A DNA stretch of 64,000 bases, taken from IMG/VR virus record IMGVR_UViG_3300046167_000032, positions 16,375 through 80,374 of that record, one strand, 5' to 3'. The notes beneath the pieces were generated by a model, which saw only the letters and a list, made by a program, of their open reading frames with translations, had not been told where the DNA came from and did no database searches. Positions 1-7,329 of this stretch are shown piece by piece. Both the position numbers and the translations under genes were made by a program. The DNA is from a virus. Within the stretch, counting starts at the first letter, position 1; the number at the start of each line of letters is the position of its first letter.

Positions 1-155
1 ATAAACTCACCTTTACTTACGTTAGCTTCAATATCATCACGAACACCTTCACGAGTTCCACCAATAGGAACTTCATTACCAGACTCTTCGTCAATCATAC
101 CGCCCTCATCTTTTAAGCCACCACGTGCGAATAGTTCCATTTGTTTTTCCATCAT
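1..155 (-). CDS. Head-associated virion protein, N-terminal fragment (cut by window edge)
   Basis: First 51 codons of the gene that is complete at 52267-55245; the rest lies outside the window. It begins with two adjacent ATG codons. The readable part contains the glycine-rich stretch GGLKDEGGMIDEESGNE and the sequence GGTREGVRDDIEANVS, which I recognise as the conserved start of a large structural protein found in many marine phages. Unit A has I for V in VPVGG and K for N in NVSNGEF compared with unit B. Function in the virion is not established. Confidence 0.85.
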   Translation of the reverse strand, partial: MMEKQMELFARGGLKDEGGMIDEESGNEVPIGGTREGVRDDIEANVSKGEF

Positions 156-166
156 AGGATGTTTCC

Positions 167-385
167 TTATTTGTGTTTTAATACTTCGTCACGTAATAAT
201 TTTATTCTACGTAATTGAAAGATCGCACCTTGTGCTCGGTATATGATCTTATCATTGTCAGCTTGTTCCATAGTTCTGTGCTGTTGAGCTATTAGAGAAT
301 CTATATAACTATTGAACTGTTCCCATTGCTGGTGGTTGCTGACCATTGCCTTGAGCTTGCTCAGGTGCTCCTTGTCCTTCTGCAT
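167..385 (-). CDS. Small coiled-coil-like protein overlapping portal gene
   Basis: 72 residues, strongly charged and helical in character (heptad-like L, I and R spacing through residues 5-70), with no cysteine and no membrane segment. Its start lies inside the 3' end of the portal gene, an overlap of 77 bases in another frame, which suggests translational coupling. The protein is unchanged in unit B although nearby bases differ, so the frame is under selection. Small proteins of this kind follow the portal gene in many marine podoviruses. I do not know a function; a head-completion or portal-associated role is only a guess from position. Confidence 0.75.
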   Translation of the reverse strand: MQKDKEHLSKLKAMVSNHQQWEQFNSYIDSLIAQQHRTMEQADNDKIIYRAQGAIFQLRRIKLLRDEVLKHK

Positions 386-2459
386 TTCCGCTAAATCCTT
401 GTTCTTGTGGTAGAGGTGCTTGTCCTGTACCTATGTTTCCACCACCTGCGCCTGTAGGGTCTGCTGGGTTAGCACCTGCTGGTGCACCTTGCTGATCTGT
501 TGGCTGTTGTGGTTGTTGAAAACCTTTCATGAGTTCAGCTTGAATAGCTGCCTCGTCCATATTGTTAGTAACCTTATCTGGGTCTAACTCAAGAGACTTT
601 GCAATCTCCCGTATAATATACTGAAATTTTGCAAAAGGTGCAAGGGCTGGACTAGAAGAAATTTGCATAAACTGCATTAATCTTTGGCTACGTACTTCAT
701 TAGCCATCAAGCTTTCTGTACCACGAGCCTTAACCTCTAAATCACCTTTGATCTTAGGATCATAATCAAACTGCATATTGAATCTAAATAAGTTCTCACC
801 TAGTGGACGCAATAGGTAGTCATCAATATTCTTGATAACATTCTTAATGCCACCTTGTGCAGCACCCATTAACATACTAATACCAGAAGCGGTACGACCT
901 ACACCTGACACACCTGTCTGACCATGTGCGAAAGATGGAAATCCTGTAGACTCATCTGCAAGGACACGTGCCTTGTCAAAGAGTTGCAAGTTCTCCTGAG
1001 CAACATTAGGAAACTTAGTTCCAAAAATGCTTTGTCCGGGTGCACCACCTTGGCGACGAAAGACTTTGCCGGGATACACGGACATATCCTGTCCCGGTAC
1101 TAAGTTAGTTTCGTCTACCTCTATCAACAAGTTTCCTGATAGTACAGCATTGTCTACAGCCATACGCATGAAACCATTCATTAGTGTTTGTGTATCATCC
1201 ATGTTCTCAGCAATACCTACACCAAAGAAGCTGTAAGGATTGAGTTCGTATGGTACAGCCATGTAAGGGATACGTGCAGGTTTAAACGGATTCATAACCA
1301 TGCGTAGTAGTTTACCATTACAAATCCATACATTAGCTTGTAACTCATCTACATTAGATAATTCATCTGGTATATCTACACCTTGCTCTATCAGCATTTC
1401 GACATCTACCATGCCCCAATACTCTAGTACTTCAAAGCGTTCAATACCATGCTCAGGTGCATAATCAGATAAATCATCTTCCCAATGTTCTTTACTATAG
1501 TTTTCACCTAGTGAGATAGCTTCATCAATTACAGATGAACGGAAGTGTGGTCTACGTTTAAGTGAACGTAACTGTGTCCTTGACATCTTATGACGTTCAA
1601 TAACAAACTGTGCTTCATCCATATTAGTAGCATCAGGATCAGGATAAAAGTTCCATACTGATACGTGAGATACTTGTGGGATTGTTTTCATTACTGGTGA
1701 ATACTCACCATCTTCATCCCAGTTAGGGTATTCTTTATCTACTGCGAATGGTCCTTTCATTACGCCAGTACCAAACAGTGCCATCTCAAATGCTGTACTA
1801 CGTAAATGTTTACTAGCACTAGACTCTTCTAACTGATCATGTATTTTCTTTTGCATCATCTTAGCCGCTATCATAGCAGGGCTAAATGTAACAGATGTAG
1901 GAGTTTTACCTACACCCTCACGGACATTATCAATCTCACCTAATTTATCTTTGAGTGGTCCAATACTATCAAGTAATGTTTTAGCAGTAGCACCTGCAGG
2001 TAAGTCTTTACCATCACCAGCAAAACCATATGGGTTTACTTCTTCGTTTAGTTCTGACTCACGTAATTGCTCAGGTTCTTTAGGATCGAAGTGTACATCA
2101 GATACTACGCCTTCTGGTAGTTCGGTAGGATCAACTGTTAACGGAAACTTCTGCCCAGCAAATAGTACATCTACTATCTGACCATAAGCAGCAAGTGTCT
2201 TAGTTTTAGTTACTTTAATAAATACTCTTGACTTCTCAGCCTCAGTAAACTGTACATCAGGACTATATAAACCACGATAGTTACGATATGCTTGTAACCA
2301 ACGTTGTTCATCTTGTTGTCTGTAGTCATCAGCACGATTGTACTTCTCCATAATAAATGGAATTATCTTTGCTGTATCTGCATCATCAACCGTAGAGTCA
2401 TCAGTATCCTCTAGGATAATTGCATCATCTTCGATAAAGCCTTCGTTTTCTTCTGCCAT
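309..2459 (-). CDS. Portal protein
   Basis: 716 residues, the expected size for a podovirus portal. Portals form the dodecameric ring at the capsid vertex through which DNA is packaged and ejected, and bind the terminase. It begins with an acidic segment (residues 1-30), followed by a helical region (KYNRADDYRQQDEQRW) and the long conserved stem-crown body. The last 70 residues are rich in Q, P, G and A and look disordered. It sits directly downstream of the large terminase gene (10-base gap), the usual order. The unit B protein appears identical although about 1-2% of bases differ. No frameshift or truncation is seen. Confidence 0.9.
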   Translation of the reverse strand: MAEENEGFIEDDAIILEDTDDSTVDDADTAKIIPFIMEKYNRADDYRQQDEQRWLQAYRNYRGLYSPDVQFTEAEKSRVFIKVTKTKTLAAYGQIVDVLFAGQKFPLTVDPTELPEGVVSDVHFDPKEPEQLRESELNEEVNPYGFAGDGKDLPAGATAKTLLDSIGPLKDKLGEIDNVREGVGKTPTSVTFSPAMIAAKMMQKKIHDQLEESSASKHLRSTAFEMALFGTGVMKGPFAVDKEYPNWDEDGEYSPVMKTIPQVSHVSVWNFYPDPDATNMDEAQFVIERHKMSRTQLRSLKRRPHFRSSVIDEAISLGENYSKEHWEDDLSDYAPEHGIERFEVLEYWGMVDVEMLIEQGVDIPDELSNVDELQANVWICNGKLLRMVMNPFKPARIPYMAVPYELNPYSFFGVGIAENMDDTQTLMNGFMRMAVDNAVLSGNLLIEVDETNLVPGQDMSVYPGKVFRRQGGAPGQSIFGTKFPNVAQENLQLFDKARVLADESTGFPSFAHGQTGVSGVGRTASGISMLMGAAQGGIKNVIKNIDDYLLRPLGENLFRFNMQFDYDPKIKGDLEVKARGTESLMANEVRSQRLMQFMQISSSPALAPFAKFQYIIREIAKSLELDPDKVTNNMDEAAIQAELMKGFQQPQQPTDQQGAPAGANPADPTGAGGGNIGTGQAPLPQEQGFSGNAEGQGAPEQAQGNGQQPPAMGTVQ

Positions 2460-2469
2460 TTATTTGTCC

Positions 2470-4050
2470 TTAATATCCAAACGTGGAATCTGCTACATTC
2501 ATACCACCTGATGGTCGCCCATTTGGATCATAATCAAATATGCTAAACCGTGGTCTTGACATGATACCATAACGTAATGCATCGTACAAGTGATCTTCTG
2601 AGGTAGTATCTATATCTTCTGGGTTTCTTTTGTCTATGGGTAACGCAGGTAATTGAGCTACCATGTTAGTACATGTATCAAAGAATACTAAGCGTGGTTC
2701 TTCGGTATATTCATCTACCTGTAACCTTCTATGTATCTCATTCTTACCTGCTACACGTGAACCTTTTGATCTATCTGATGGTCGCCATCTGCAACCTCTT
2801 TGAACCATTTGTTCTGCTAGGGAAGGTCCTGTATCACCACGCTTGTGCCATAGTGAGCTATCAAGTACTCCATACTTAATATTACCATCTCCAGCTTCTA
2901 AGTCAAGTACTTGATCAGCTAAATCTGCGGCTAATACTTTACTTACATATAACTCACGATATACTATTAGTTGTTCACTAGGTGATACCGCAAACCATAC
3001 TACACCAGATTTACTACCATATCCATAATCACACGCTCTAAACTTAACCCAGTTACTTGGTATATCGAATGGTTCAATTACGTGTTTAGTTCTATCGAAC
3101 TCAGTAAACGCTGCACCTTCTTTGATATCCCAATCACCTTCTAGTAATTGTCTTCTTTGCTGTTCTGGTAGTGATAGAAGCATTGCTTCGTAATCACCTT
3201 GTTCAGCTAAGTATGGATTATCTGATAATCTTGCAGGTATAAATTTACGTTTGAATAAAGCTTTACCAGCTTTCTCGTGACCTGCAGGGTATCTTAATAC
3301 TTCAGTTGTTTCAATATCAGTAGCATCAAATGATTTATTATGAGGTGCTGGATCAATAAACATCTTCTTAACCCAATGATGACCTCTACCACCGGGGTTA
3401 GTCGTAGCCCTCATGTATACAGGTAAATCACTTGCAGTAGATCGTAAACGTGAGCGCATGTAGTTCCAAGCAAATGGTGTAGGCCACTGTGTAAGTTCGT
3501 CAAAGCCTATCCAACTAAATGCTAAACCTTGGTATCTTAATACATCATCCTCTTTATCTAGGTATGACATCCACAGTCTTGCACCTGATGGTGCTGTCCA
3601 TTGCATCTTACGTTCTGACCATTTGATACCCGGCCATATTTTAGGATACATTTCTTGAGACTTAAATATAAGTTCTCTTAGTTCTTCTGTAGTATGTCTT
3701 AGTAGCAACCCTGAGAATGATGGGTGTCCCATGAAACGTAGTGGATCAGCTAACATAGCATATGATTTACCACCACCAGCACTGCCACCATATAGTACTT
3801 CACGTTCACCTGCGGCAAGGAAGTCAGTCTGTGGTCCAGCATTAGGTTTAAATATTACATTATGCTGTTCTTCAACTTTAGCTAAATCATGATCAACTAA
3901 AACTTTAGGCGGCTCTGGTTTCTTCTGTGTCTTCTTTTTCTTTTGCACCGAGTCTTGTGCGCTCGATTTCTTCCGCTTTGGCGATTGCCTTTTTCGCATA
4001 GTCTGCCCATCTGCGAAGGCTTCCAGCTTTGTTTTTTCTTTGTCGCTCAT
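2470..4050 (-). CDS. terL: Terminase large subunit
   Basis: 526-residue DNA-packaging motor. The N-terminal ATPase shows Walker A GGSAGGGKS (88-96), Walker B FSWIGFDEL with acidic D184 and E185, and coupling motif RATTNPG (214-220). The C-terminal RNase H-like nuclease shows acidic residues at D341 (ACDYGYG), D397 (GVLDSSLW) and D490 (HLYDALRYG). The first 50 residues are very lysine-rich and overlap the upstream gene by 146 bases in another frame. That overlap is unusually long; later in-frame methionines exist, but the ATG at 4050 keeps the reading frame conserved in both genome copies. It acts with TerS and the portal to fill the procapsid. Confidence 0.95.
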   Translation of the reverse strand: MSDKEKTKLEAFADGQTMRKRQSPKRKKSSAQDSVQKKKKTQKKPEPPKVLVDHDLAKVEEQHNVIFKPNAGPQTDFLAAGEREVLYGGSAGGGKSYAMLADPLRFMGHPSFSGLLLRHTTEELRELIFKSQEMYPKIWPGIKWSERKMQWTAPSGARLWMSYLDKEDDVLRYQGLAFSWIGFDELTQWPTPFAWNYMRSRLRSTASDLPVYMRATTNPGGRGHHWVKKMFIDPAPHNKSFDATDIETTEVLRYPAGHEKAGKALFKRKFIPARLSDNPYLAEQGDYEAMLLSLPEQQRRQLLEGDWDIKEGAAFTEFDRTKHVIEPFDIPSNWVKFRACDYGYGSKSGVVWFAVSPSEQLIVYRELYVSKVLAADLADQVLDLEAGDGNIKYGVLDSSLWHKRGDTGPSLAEQMVQRGCRWRPSDRSKGSRVAGKNEIHRRLQVDEYTEEPRLVFFDTCTNMVAQLPALPIDKRNPEDIDTTSEDHLYDALRYGIMSRPRFSIFDYDPNGRPSGGMNVADSTFGY

Positions 4051-4333
4051 TATCTAACCGTTTCTTTAAACCTACATGAGAAATAGTTCTACCAGTATTT
4101 CTAGTCAACCAGTTAGCAACTTCTCGATATGAATACTGTTTTAAGTATTTCTGTGCTTGCTCAAGCATATCAAGTTCTGCACTGATTGGCAAGAGTATTC
4201 CTTTATCTTTTGGGTCTAATTCATAACCAAAGGGAATTGTTCTTGCTACACGTGGGATTGCTACCCATCTACTATTTTCTTTAAGGTCTGTCGGTTGCGG
4301 TAATTTCCATTTACCTAATGGTTTAGTCATCAT
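3905..4333 (-). CDS. Helix-turn-helix protein upstream of terminase
   Basis: 142 residues. The middle (about 72-102: YSYREVANWLTRNTGRTISH then VGLKKRL) reads as a helix-turn-helix similar to those in resolvases and small terminase subunits. The C-terminal 45 residues are highly charged (K, R, E) and are encoded in the 146 bases shared with terL. It overlaps TerS by 11 bases and lies between terS and terL, so it probably binds DNA during packaging, perhaps as a second site-recognition subunit. That role is inferred. The protein is the same in unit B. Confidence 0.75.
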   Translation of the reverse strand: MMTKPLGKWKLPQPTDLKENSRWVAIPRVARTIPFGYELDPKDKGILLPISAELDMLEQAQKYLKQYSYREVANWLTRNTGRTISHVGLKKRLDNERQRKNKAGSLRRWADYAKKAIAKAEEIERTRLGAKEKEDTEETRAA

Positions 4334-4697
4334 CTTCCTGTGCTTTTTTAGCTGGCATCAACATAACACCACCCTTAGCTTCTACTTGCATCTTCTCAGT
4401 TTTAACTAAGCCAGTACGATCAAGTAGTTCTTTTGCTGCAGTCATCTTATCACGTATACCTAACTCAGTAGGATCGTATAGTGCACCTACCATAGCCATA
4501 GCCGCTTTAGGTACATTACGTGCTAAGTAGCTGTGAGTAACATCAATGATTTCTTCTTTGAGACTATTCGTTATTTCTGTGTTAGAAGTATTAGCTGAAT
4601 AACCTGCAATGATCTTAGCACTGGTAATATCTCCACCAGCTTCATCCATAAGGACTGCTAAGAACTTCTTCTGTCTATCTGTTAACTCACGTGCCAT
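4323..4697 (-). CDS. terS: Terminase small subunit
   Basis: 124 residues from MARELTDRQKKFL. I chose the ATG at 4697 because it has GGTGG about 8 bases upstream and removes 23 non-family residues of the longer open frame. The N-terminal ELTDRQKKFLAVLMDEAGG followed by AKIIAGYS is the helix-turn-helix typical of small terminase subunits. The middle (VPKAAMAMVGAL, TAAKELLDRTGL) matches the oligomerisation part of the same family. It recognises phage DNA for packaging. The gene starts 4 bases after the endolysin stop. Confidence 0.88.
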   Translation of the reverse strand: MARELTDRQKKFLAVLMDEAGGDITSAKIIAGYSANTSNTEITNSLKEEIIDVTHSYLARNVPKAAMAMVGALYDPTELGIRDKMTAAKELLDRTGLVKTEKMQVEAKGGVMLMPAKKAQEDDD

Positions 4698-4701
4698 ATT
4701 A

Positions 4702-5214
4702 TTATTCCACCATGTGTAATGCTTGTTCAAGCGTTTCTTTGTTACGCCTAGACCAACCACGTCCAAATGTTTTGTACGTATCTAATCCTTCATAGAACCC
4801 TTGTCTTACTGTATATACATAATCAATAATATACTTAGGGTCTTTCTCCATAACAAGTTGTAGTGTCTTAGGACCAATAGCACCATCTGCTGTAGCACCT
4901 ACTGCACGTTGTATAGCTTTAGCAGGTCTACCACTACCACTATTAACAGCCCAATCGAATGCACACCAATCTACCCCCGATGGAAGTTGATCACCTTTGA
5001 CTCTATCCCAATAGTTCTGTTTATATATTGGGGCTACATCTTCTGGTGTTAAATCACGCATCTCTTCTTCTGTAGACTCACGACCAATCCATTCGTCATA
5101 TACACGTTTAGTTACACCAAGATTAGTCATGCCACCGGGATCACTAGGATGATTAACGTAACCACCCTCGTGTTCCAGTAGCATTTCTAAACATTCATTA
5201 AAATTACTCTTCAT
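4702..5214 (-). CDS. Endolysin, GH108-type muramidase
   Basis: 170 residues. The N-terminus has HEGGYVNHPSDPGG then TNLGVT, the signature of glycosyl hydrolase family 108 lysozyme-like enzymes, with E16 as the probable catalytic acid. The second half (residues about 95-165: GATADGAIGPKTLQLV and after) matches the peptidoglycan-binding domain usually fused to this family. It cuts the glycan strand of the host wall at lysis. There is no signal peptide, so release would depend on the neighbouring holin. The protein appears identical in unit B. Confidence 0.92.
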   Translation of the reverse strand: MKSNFNECLEMLLEHEGGYVNHPSDPGGMTNLGVTKRVYDEWIGRESTEEEMRDLTPEDVAPIYKQNYWDRVKGDQLPSGVDWCAFDWAVNSGSGRPAKAIQRAVGATADGAIGPKTLQLVMEKDPKYIIDYVYTVRQGFYEGLDTYKTFGRGWSRRNKETLEQALHMVE

Positions 5215-5216
5215 TA

Positions 5217-5576
5217 TTATTTTTTCCCACCGAAGAACTTACTTACGCCACGCATACCAATGCTGGCACTAACGATTCCACCTAAAGAGTACTGATACCA
5301 ATCAGGCATAACCTCTAACGCAGTAAAACCTGCTTGTACTATTTCATTACCCCAATCACCACAGAAGGCTAAAATCAAAGGAATGGAAAACAATAAAGTA
5401 ATCCATTCATCTTTCCAGCTATTCTGTGTGGCTTTCATAGCCTCAATATCCCAGTCTATTTCACCTGTGGCTATCTTCATTTTTGTTTCAGCTTCTGCTT
5501 TCTTTACAGCAGTCTTGCCTTCTATAACTGTACCAGCAAGATTAGCTACTTGACCTATTAAGTTTAGTCCTAACAT
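5217..5576 (-). CDS. Probable holin (GTA-type three-TM holin family)
   Basis: 119 residues. Residues 1-45 are an amphipathic, charged segment with KTAVKKAEAETKMK; then NSWKDEWITLLFSIPLILAF starts a membrane segment (about 55-72) and YSLGGIVSASIGM a second hydrophobic stretch (about 96-109). The pattern SWKDEW plus a terminal FFG is typical of the small holin family found in gene-transfer agents and marine phages. It lies directly beside the endolysin. Unit B carries a diverged version with several amino-acid changes, while neighbouring proteins are unchanged. Assignment rests on context and memory of the family. Confidence 0.75.
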   Translation of the reverse strand: MLGLNLIGQVANLAGTVIEGKTAVKKAEAETKMKIATGEIDWDIEAMKATQNSWKDEWITLLFSIPLILAFCGDWGNEIVQAGFTALEVMPDWYQYSLGGIVSASIGMRGVSKFFGGKK

Positions 5577-5905
5577 TATCCGTTGTTACCTTTCACTTCT
5601 TTCTTGCTCATGTTAGTTACTCCGAAGAATACACCAACTATACCAGCTACAGATAAGAAATATATAGAGGCCATAGAGCCAATGATGTCAGCGGCTTGAT
5701 CAGCACCTACAATAGTACATAGCAATACTAGAAATGGATATGCAAGCATACCAACTAAGCAGAACCATGCCATACGTCTTTGTGCATCTCTCTGAGCATC
5801 TTCATCATCGAGTCTACGTCTACGATCTTCTAACGCTAAAGCATCCCACTCAGTCTTGTCTATAGAGCCATTGTTGTCTACATCTACTTCTTCAAAGCTA
5901 GTCAT
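5576..5905 (-). CDS. EF-hand membrane protein next to holin
   Basis: 109 residues. Residues 8-19 (DVDNNGSIDKTE) are a textbook EF-hand calcium loop: D8, D10, N12, G13, I15, D16 and E19 fill positions 1, 3, 5, 6, 8, 9 and 12. A charged linker rich in R, D and E follows (24-44), then two hydrophobic segments (about 46-66 and 75-98). The stop overlaps the holin start as TAATG, so the two are translationally coupled. I infer a membrane protein that senses or binds divalent cation and acts in lysis, for example as a holin partner or antiholin. Unit B differs only at residue 64 (T to S). Confidence 0.8.
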   Translation of the reverse strand: MTSFEEVDVDNNGSIDKTEWDALALEDRRRRLDDEDAQRDAQRRMAWFCLVGMLAYPFLVLLCTIVGADQAADIIGSMASIYFLSVAGIVGVFFGVTNMSKKEVKGNNG

Positions 5906-5907
5906 TC

Positions 5908-6165
5908 TTAGACTTTCCTATACCTTTTAGAAGTTTTAGCAGCGCCTTTAGGCTGTTTAGAAAACTGTTTACCAGCTTTAGTATCTTTACGCTTTTTTGC
6001 AGTAGTAGCTGCGTACTGCGAACTAGACATCGCTTTAAGAGCTGCAGCAGGTAAATAACGTTCCCCTGTAGCTTTACTACCTTGAGTCGAAGGTTTTCCA
6101 CTTTTAGTCCCCCACTTTTGACGAGTCCATTTATTAAGACTCTTTTGTGATTTGGAAAGGGCCAT
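5908..6165 (-). CDS. Small basic protein, DUF5872-like C-terminal half
   Basis: 85 residues, lysine-rich, with SLNKWTRQKWGTKSGKPS, ATGERYLPAAA and QYAATTAKKR. I recall this set of motifs from a marine phage and giant-virus family (DUF5872) of unknown function. In relatives I remember, this part is fused to a segment like that of the upstream 61-residue protein, here encoded separately with a one-base overlap. High charge suggests nucleic-acid binding. The sequence is the same in unit B. Confidence 0.75.
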   Translation of the reverse strand: MALSKSQKSLNKWTRQKWGTKSGKPSTQGSKATGERYLPAAALKAMSSSQYAATTAKKRKDTKAGKQFSKQPKGAAKTSKRYRKV

Positions 6166-6350
6166 TATTTATAGCCCCCACCTGCAGCTTTATAGGCTTT
6201 AGCGAGCATCTGTGCTTTACGTGCGGACCATTGATTGGCCTTGCCCCCCTTAGTTCCCCGTTTAATACGTTCAAACAAACGCTTCCGCATAGTAGGCTTA
6301 GTATAATTTCCTGCCTCATTTACCTTTGACTTTGCTTTCGATTTCGCCAC
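6165..6350 (-). CDS. Small basic protein, DUF5872-like N-terminal half
   Basis: 61 residues with KGGKANQWSARKAQMLAKAY and terminal AGGGYK. The motif of glycine-lysine turns followed by QWSARKAQ and GGGYK is common in marine phage small proteins. Its stop overlaps the start of the next gene by one base. Very basic, without hydrophobic segment. The function is unknown; a nucleic-acid contact is likely from composition only. Identical in unit B. Confidence 0.72.
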   Translation of the reverse strand: MAKSKAKSKVNEAGNYTKPTMRKRLFERIKRGTKGGKANQWSARKAQMLAKAYKAAGGGYK

Positions 6351-6459
6351 GAGTAATACCTATATCTCTCAAATCTTTATCAGACATATTATTTAGTAAC
6401 CATAAGTCGGCACTTGCTTGTCTGCTACGCTCTATGCGCTTGAATAATCTTTTAAACAT
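6316..6459 (-). CDS. DUF1127-like (YjiS) microprotein
   Basis: 47 residues: an N-terminal basic helix (MFKRLFKRIERSRQASADL) followed by NNMSDKDLRDIGITRGEI. The second part matches the DUF1127 signature of LSDRELADIGLTR type. DUF1127 proteins are common in alphaproteobacteria, where some bind RNA or affect phosphate and carbon metabolism. A phage copy may be host-derived and could redirect host RNA turnover; this is inference. It overlaps the next gene by 35 bases. In unit B (61605-61748) the codons differ in places and the protein is kept. Confidence 0.78.
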   Translation of the reverse strand: MFKRLFKRIERSRQASADLWLLNNMSDKDLRDIGITRGEIESKVKGK

Positions 6460-6462
6460 TTT

Positions 6463-6511
6463 AACTATCTCCGTTATGTTAGTAAGGCTTGTTTACCTTA
6501 CAGAGATAGTT
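6463..6511. promoter_or_regulatory. Nested hairpin between two late genes
   Basis: Outer arms AACTATCTC (6463-6471) and GAGATAGTT (6503-6511) are perfect complements. Inside them GTAAGG (6482-6487) pairs with CCTTAC (6496-6501) around an 8-base loop. It lies 4 bases upstream of the DUF1127-like gene and downstream of the 123-residue protein gene. No T-run follows in the transcribed direction, so RNA processing or translational control of the DUF1127 start is more likely than termination. Every base of it is conserved in unit B (61752-61800). Confidence 0.6.
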
Positions 6512-6557
6512 ATACCATACTTAGTTATATCATAATACAGATAATAATGCAACCCCG

Positions 6558-6929
6558 TTATGCATTCCTAGCAGGGTCATAGTATTCTTCTAGTGAAACC
6601 ATTACATCAATTGTGTTAGTAGTCTCACCATATGCTAATAGCTTATCACCAGCGTGCAGGTTAAAGTAACCACCATTAACTAAGTTATCTACAGAGTGAC
6701 CTGCCATACTTAATCCATTAGCTATATAATGATATGCATTATCTTCTTTGTGATAGAATTGTACGTATACCTTTTTAGTTGAGTTACTATTATTACTCAA
6801 GTGTAGATATCGTACTATAGCACTGAAGTTATTAGGGCATGTGTACAACACAGTAGCACTTGCATCTGCAGCAGTAGCGGATACAAGATAACCTTGTGTG
6901 TGAAACTTGGCGTTGTTTAAATTAGCCAT
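6558..6929 (-). CDS. Predicted beta-rich virion protein
   Basis: 123 residues with alternating hydrophobic pattern (VLYTCP, AIVRYLHLSN, KKVYVQFYHK, YFNLHAGDKLLAYGE, TIDVMVSLEEYYDP) typical of a beta-sandwich. Similar small proteins occur in marine podoviruses and cyanophages as head or tail decoration proteins; the assignment here is from that resemblance and from being in the late operon. The ATG overlaps the stop of the upstream Cys-rich microprotein (TAATG). Unit B differs at residue 98 (L to V). Confidence 0.68.
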   Translation of the reverse strand: MANLNNAKFHTQGYLVSATAADASATVLYTCPNNFSAIVRYLHLSNNSNSTKKVYVQFYHKEDNAYHYIANGLSMAGHSVDNLVNGGYFNLHAGDKLLAYGETTNTIDVMVSLEEYYDPARNA

Positions 6930-7021
6930 TACTTACCTGCGTCTTGACACTTACCTGTGGCAGAACAGTTAGCTGGTGTAGTACAGCCCTTACATGTTTT
7001 AAATTTACCTGTAGAATACAT
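6929..7021 (-). CDS. Cys-rich 30-residue microprotein
   Basis: Reads MYSTGKFKTCKGCTTPANCS and continues to a fourth cysteine (ATGKCQDAGK). The spacing CxxC, x5, C, x5, C is that of a small metal-binding knuckle and is familiar from tiny marine phage proteins. An AGGA ribosome site lies about 10 bases upstream of the ATG, and the stop overlaps the next start as TAATG. All four cysteines are kept in unit B (62218-62310). The function is unknown; zinc binding is inferred from the cysteines. Confidence 0.72.
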   Translation of the reverse strand: MYSTGKFKTCKGCTTPANCSATGKCQDAGK

Positions 7022-7035
7022 TTATATTTTTCCTA

Positions 7036-7329
7036 TTACCATTTAACTTTGTGTGACCAGTACTTAGCACTTAGCTTACTAGTCGGTTTACCTTGAGCAT
7101 TATGTCTAGCATAGTAACTCTTCTTACGAGCTTTATCTTTAGCTGATGTAGGATTCTTACCTGCACCACGTACACCCTGTTGTCCAAAGCGAATAAACTT
7201 ATACGTGTCCCCTTCTTTAGCCATCACACAGTGAGACTTCTTAGGGTGACTAGGTGTCCTCTTAGGCTTGTTTACACCCTTGAGTCCTTCCTCTTTCATT
7301 TTATTCTTGACTCGCTCAGGTATTGCCAT
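7036..7329 (-). CDS. Small basic late protein
   Basis: 97 residues, very basic, with KGVNKPKRTPSHPKKSH in the N-terminal half, YKFIRFGQQGVRG in the middle and SAKYWSHKVKW at the end. I recognise this pattern from a widespread marine phage protein family without known function. Basicity and late expression suggest nucleic-acid contact or packaging into the virion. It overlaps the upstream gene by 14 bases. The unit B protein is the same. Confidence 0.72.
   Translation of the reverse strand: MAIPERVKNKMKEEGLKGVNKPKRTPSHPKKSHCVMAKEGDTYKFIRFGQQGVRGAGKNPTSAKDKARKKSYYARHNAQGKPTSKLSAKYWSHKVKW

Noticed and set aside
1-155. Direct terminal repeat ends as physical genome ends
   Set aside because: The repeat copies are not identical and run to both window edges, so the real ends cannot be placed.
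5898-6101. 67-residue frame opposite in phase to the DUF5872-like gene on the same strand
   Set aside because: Leucine-valine-rich alternative frame without ribosome site, fully inside a better gene.
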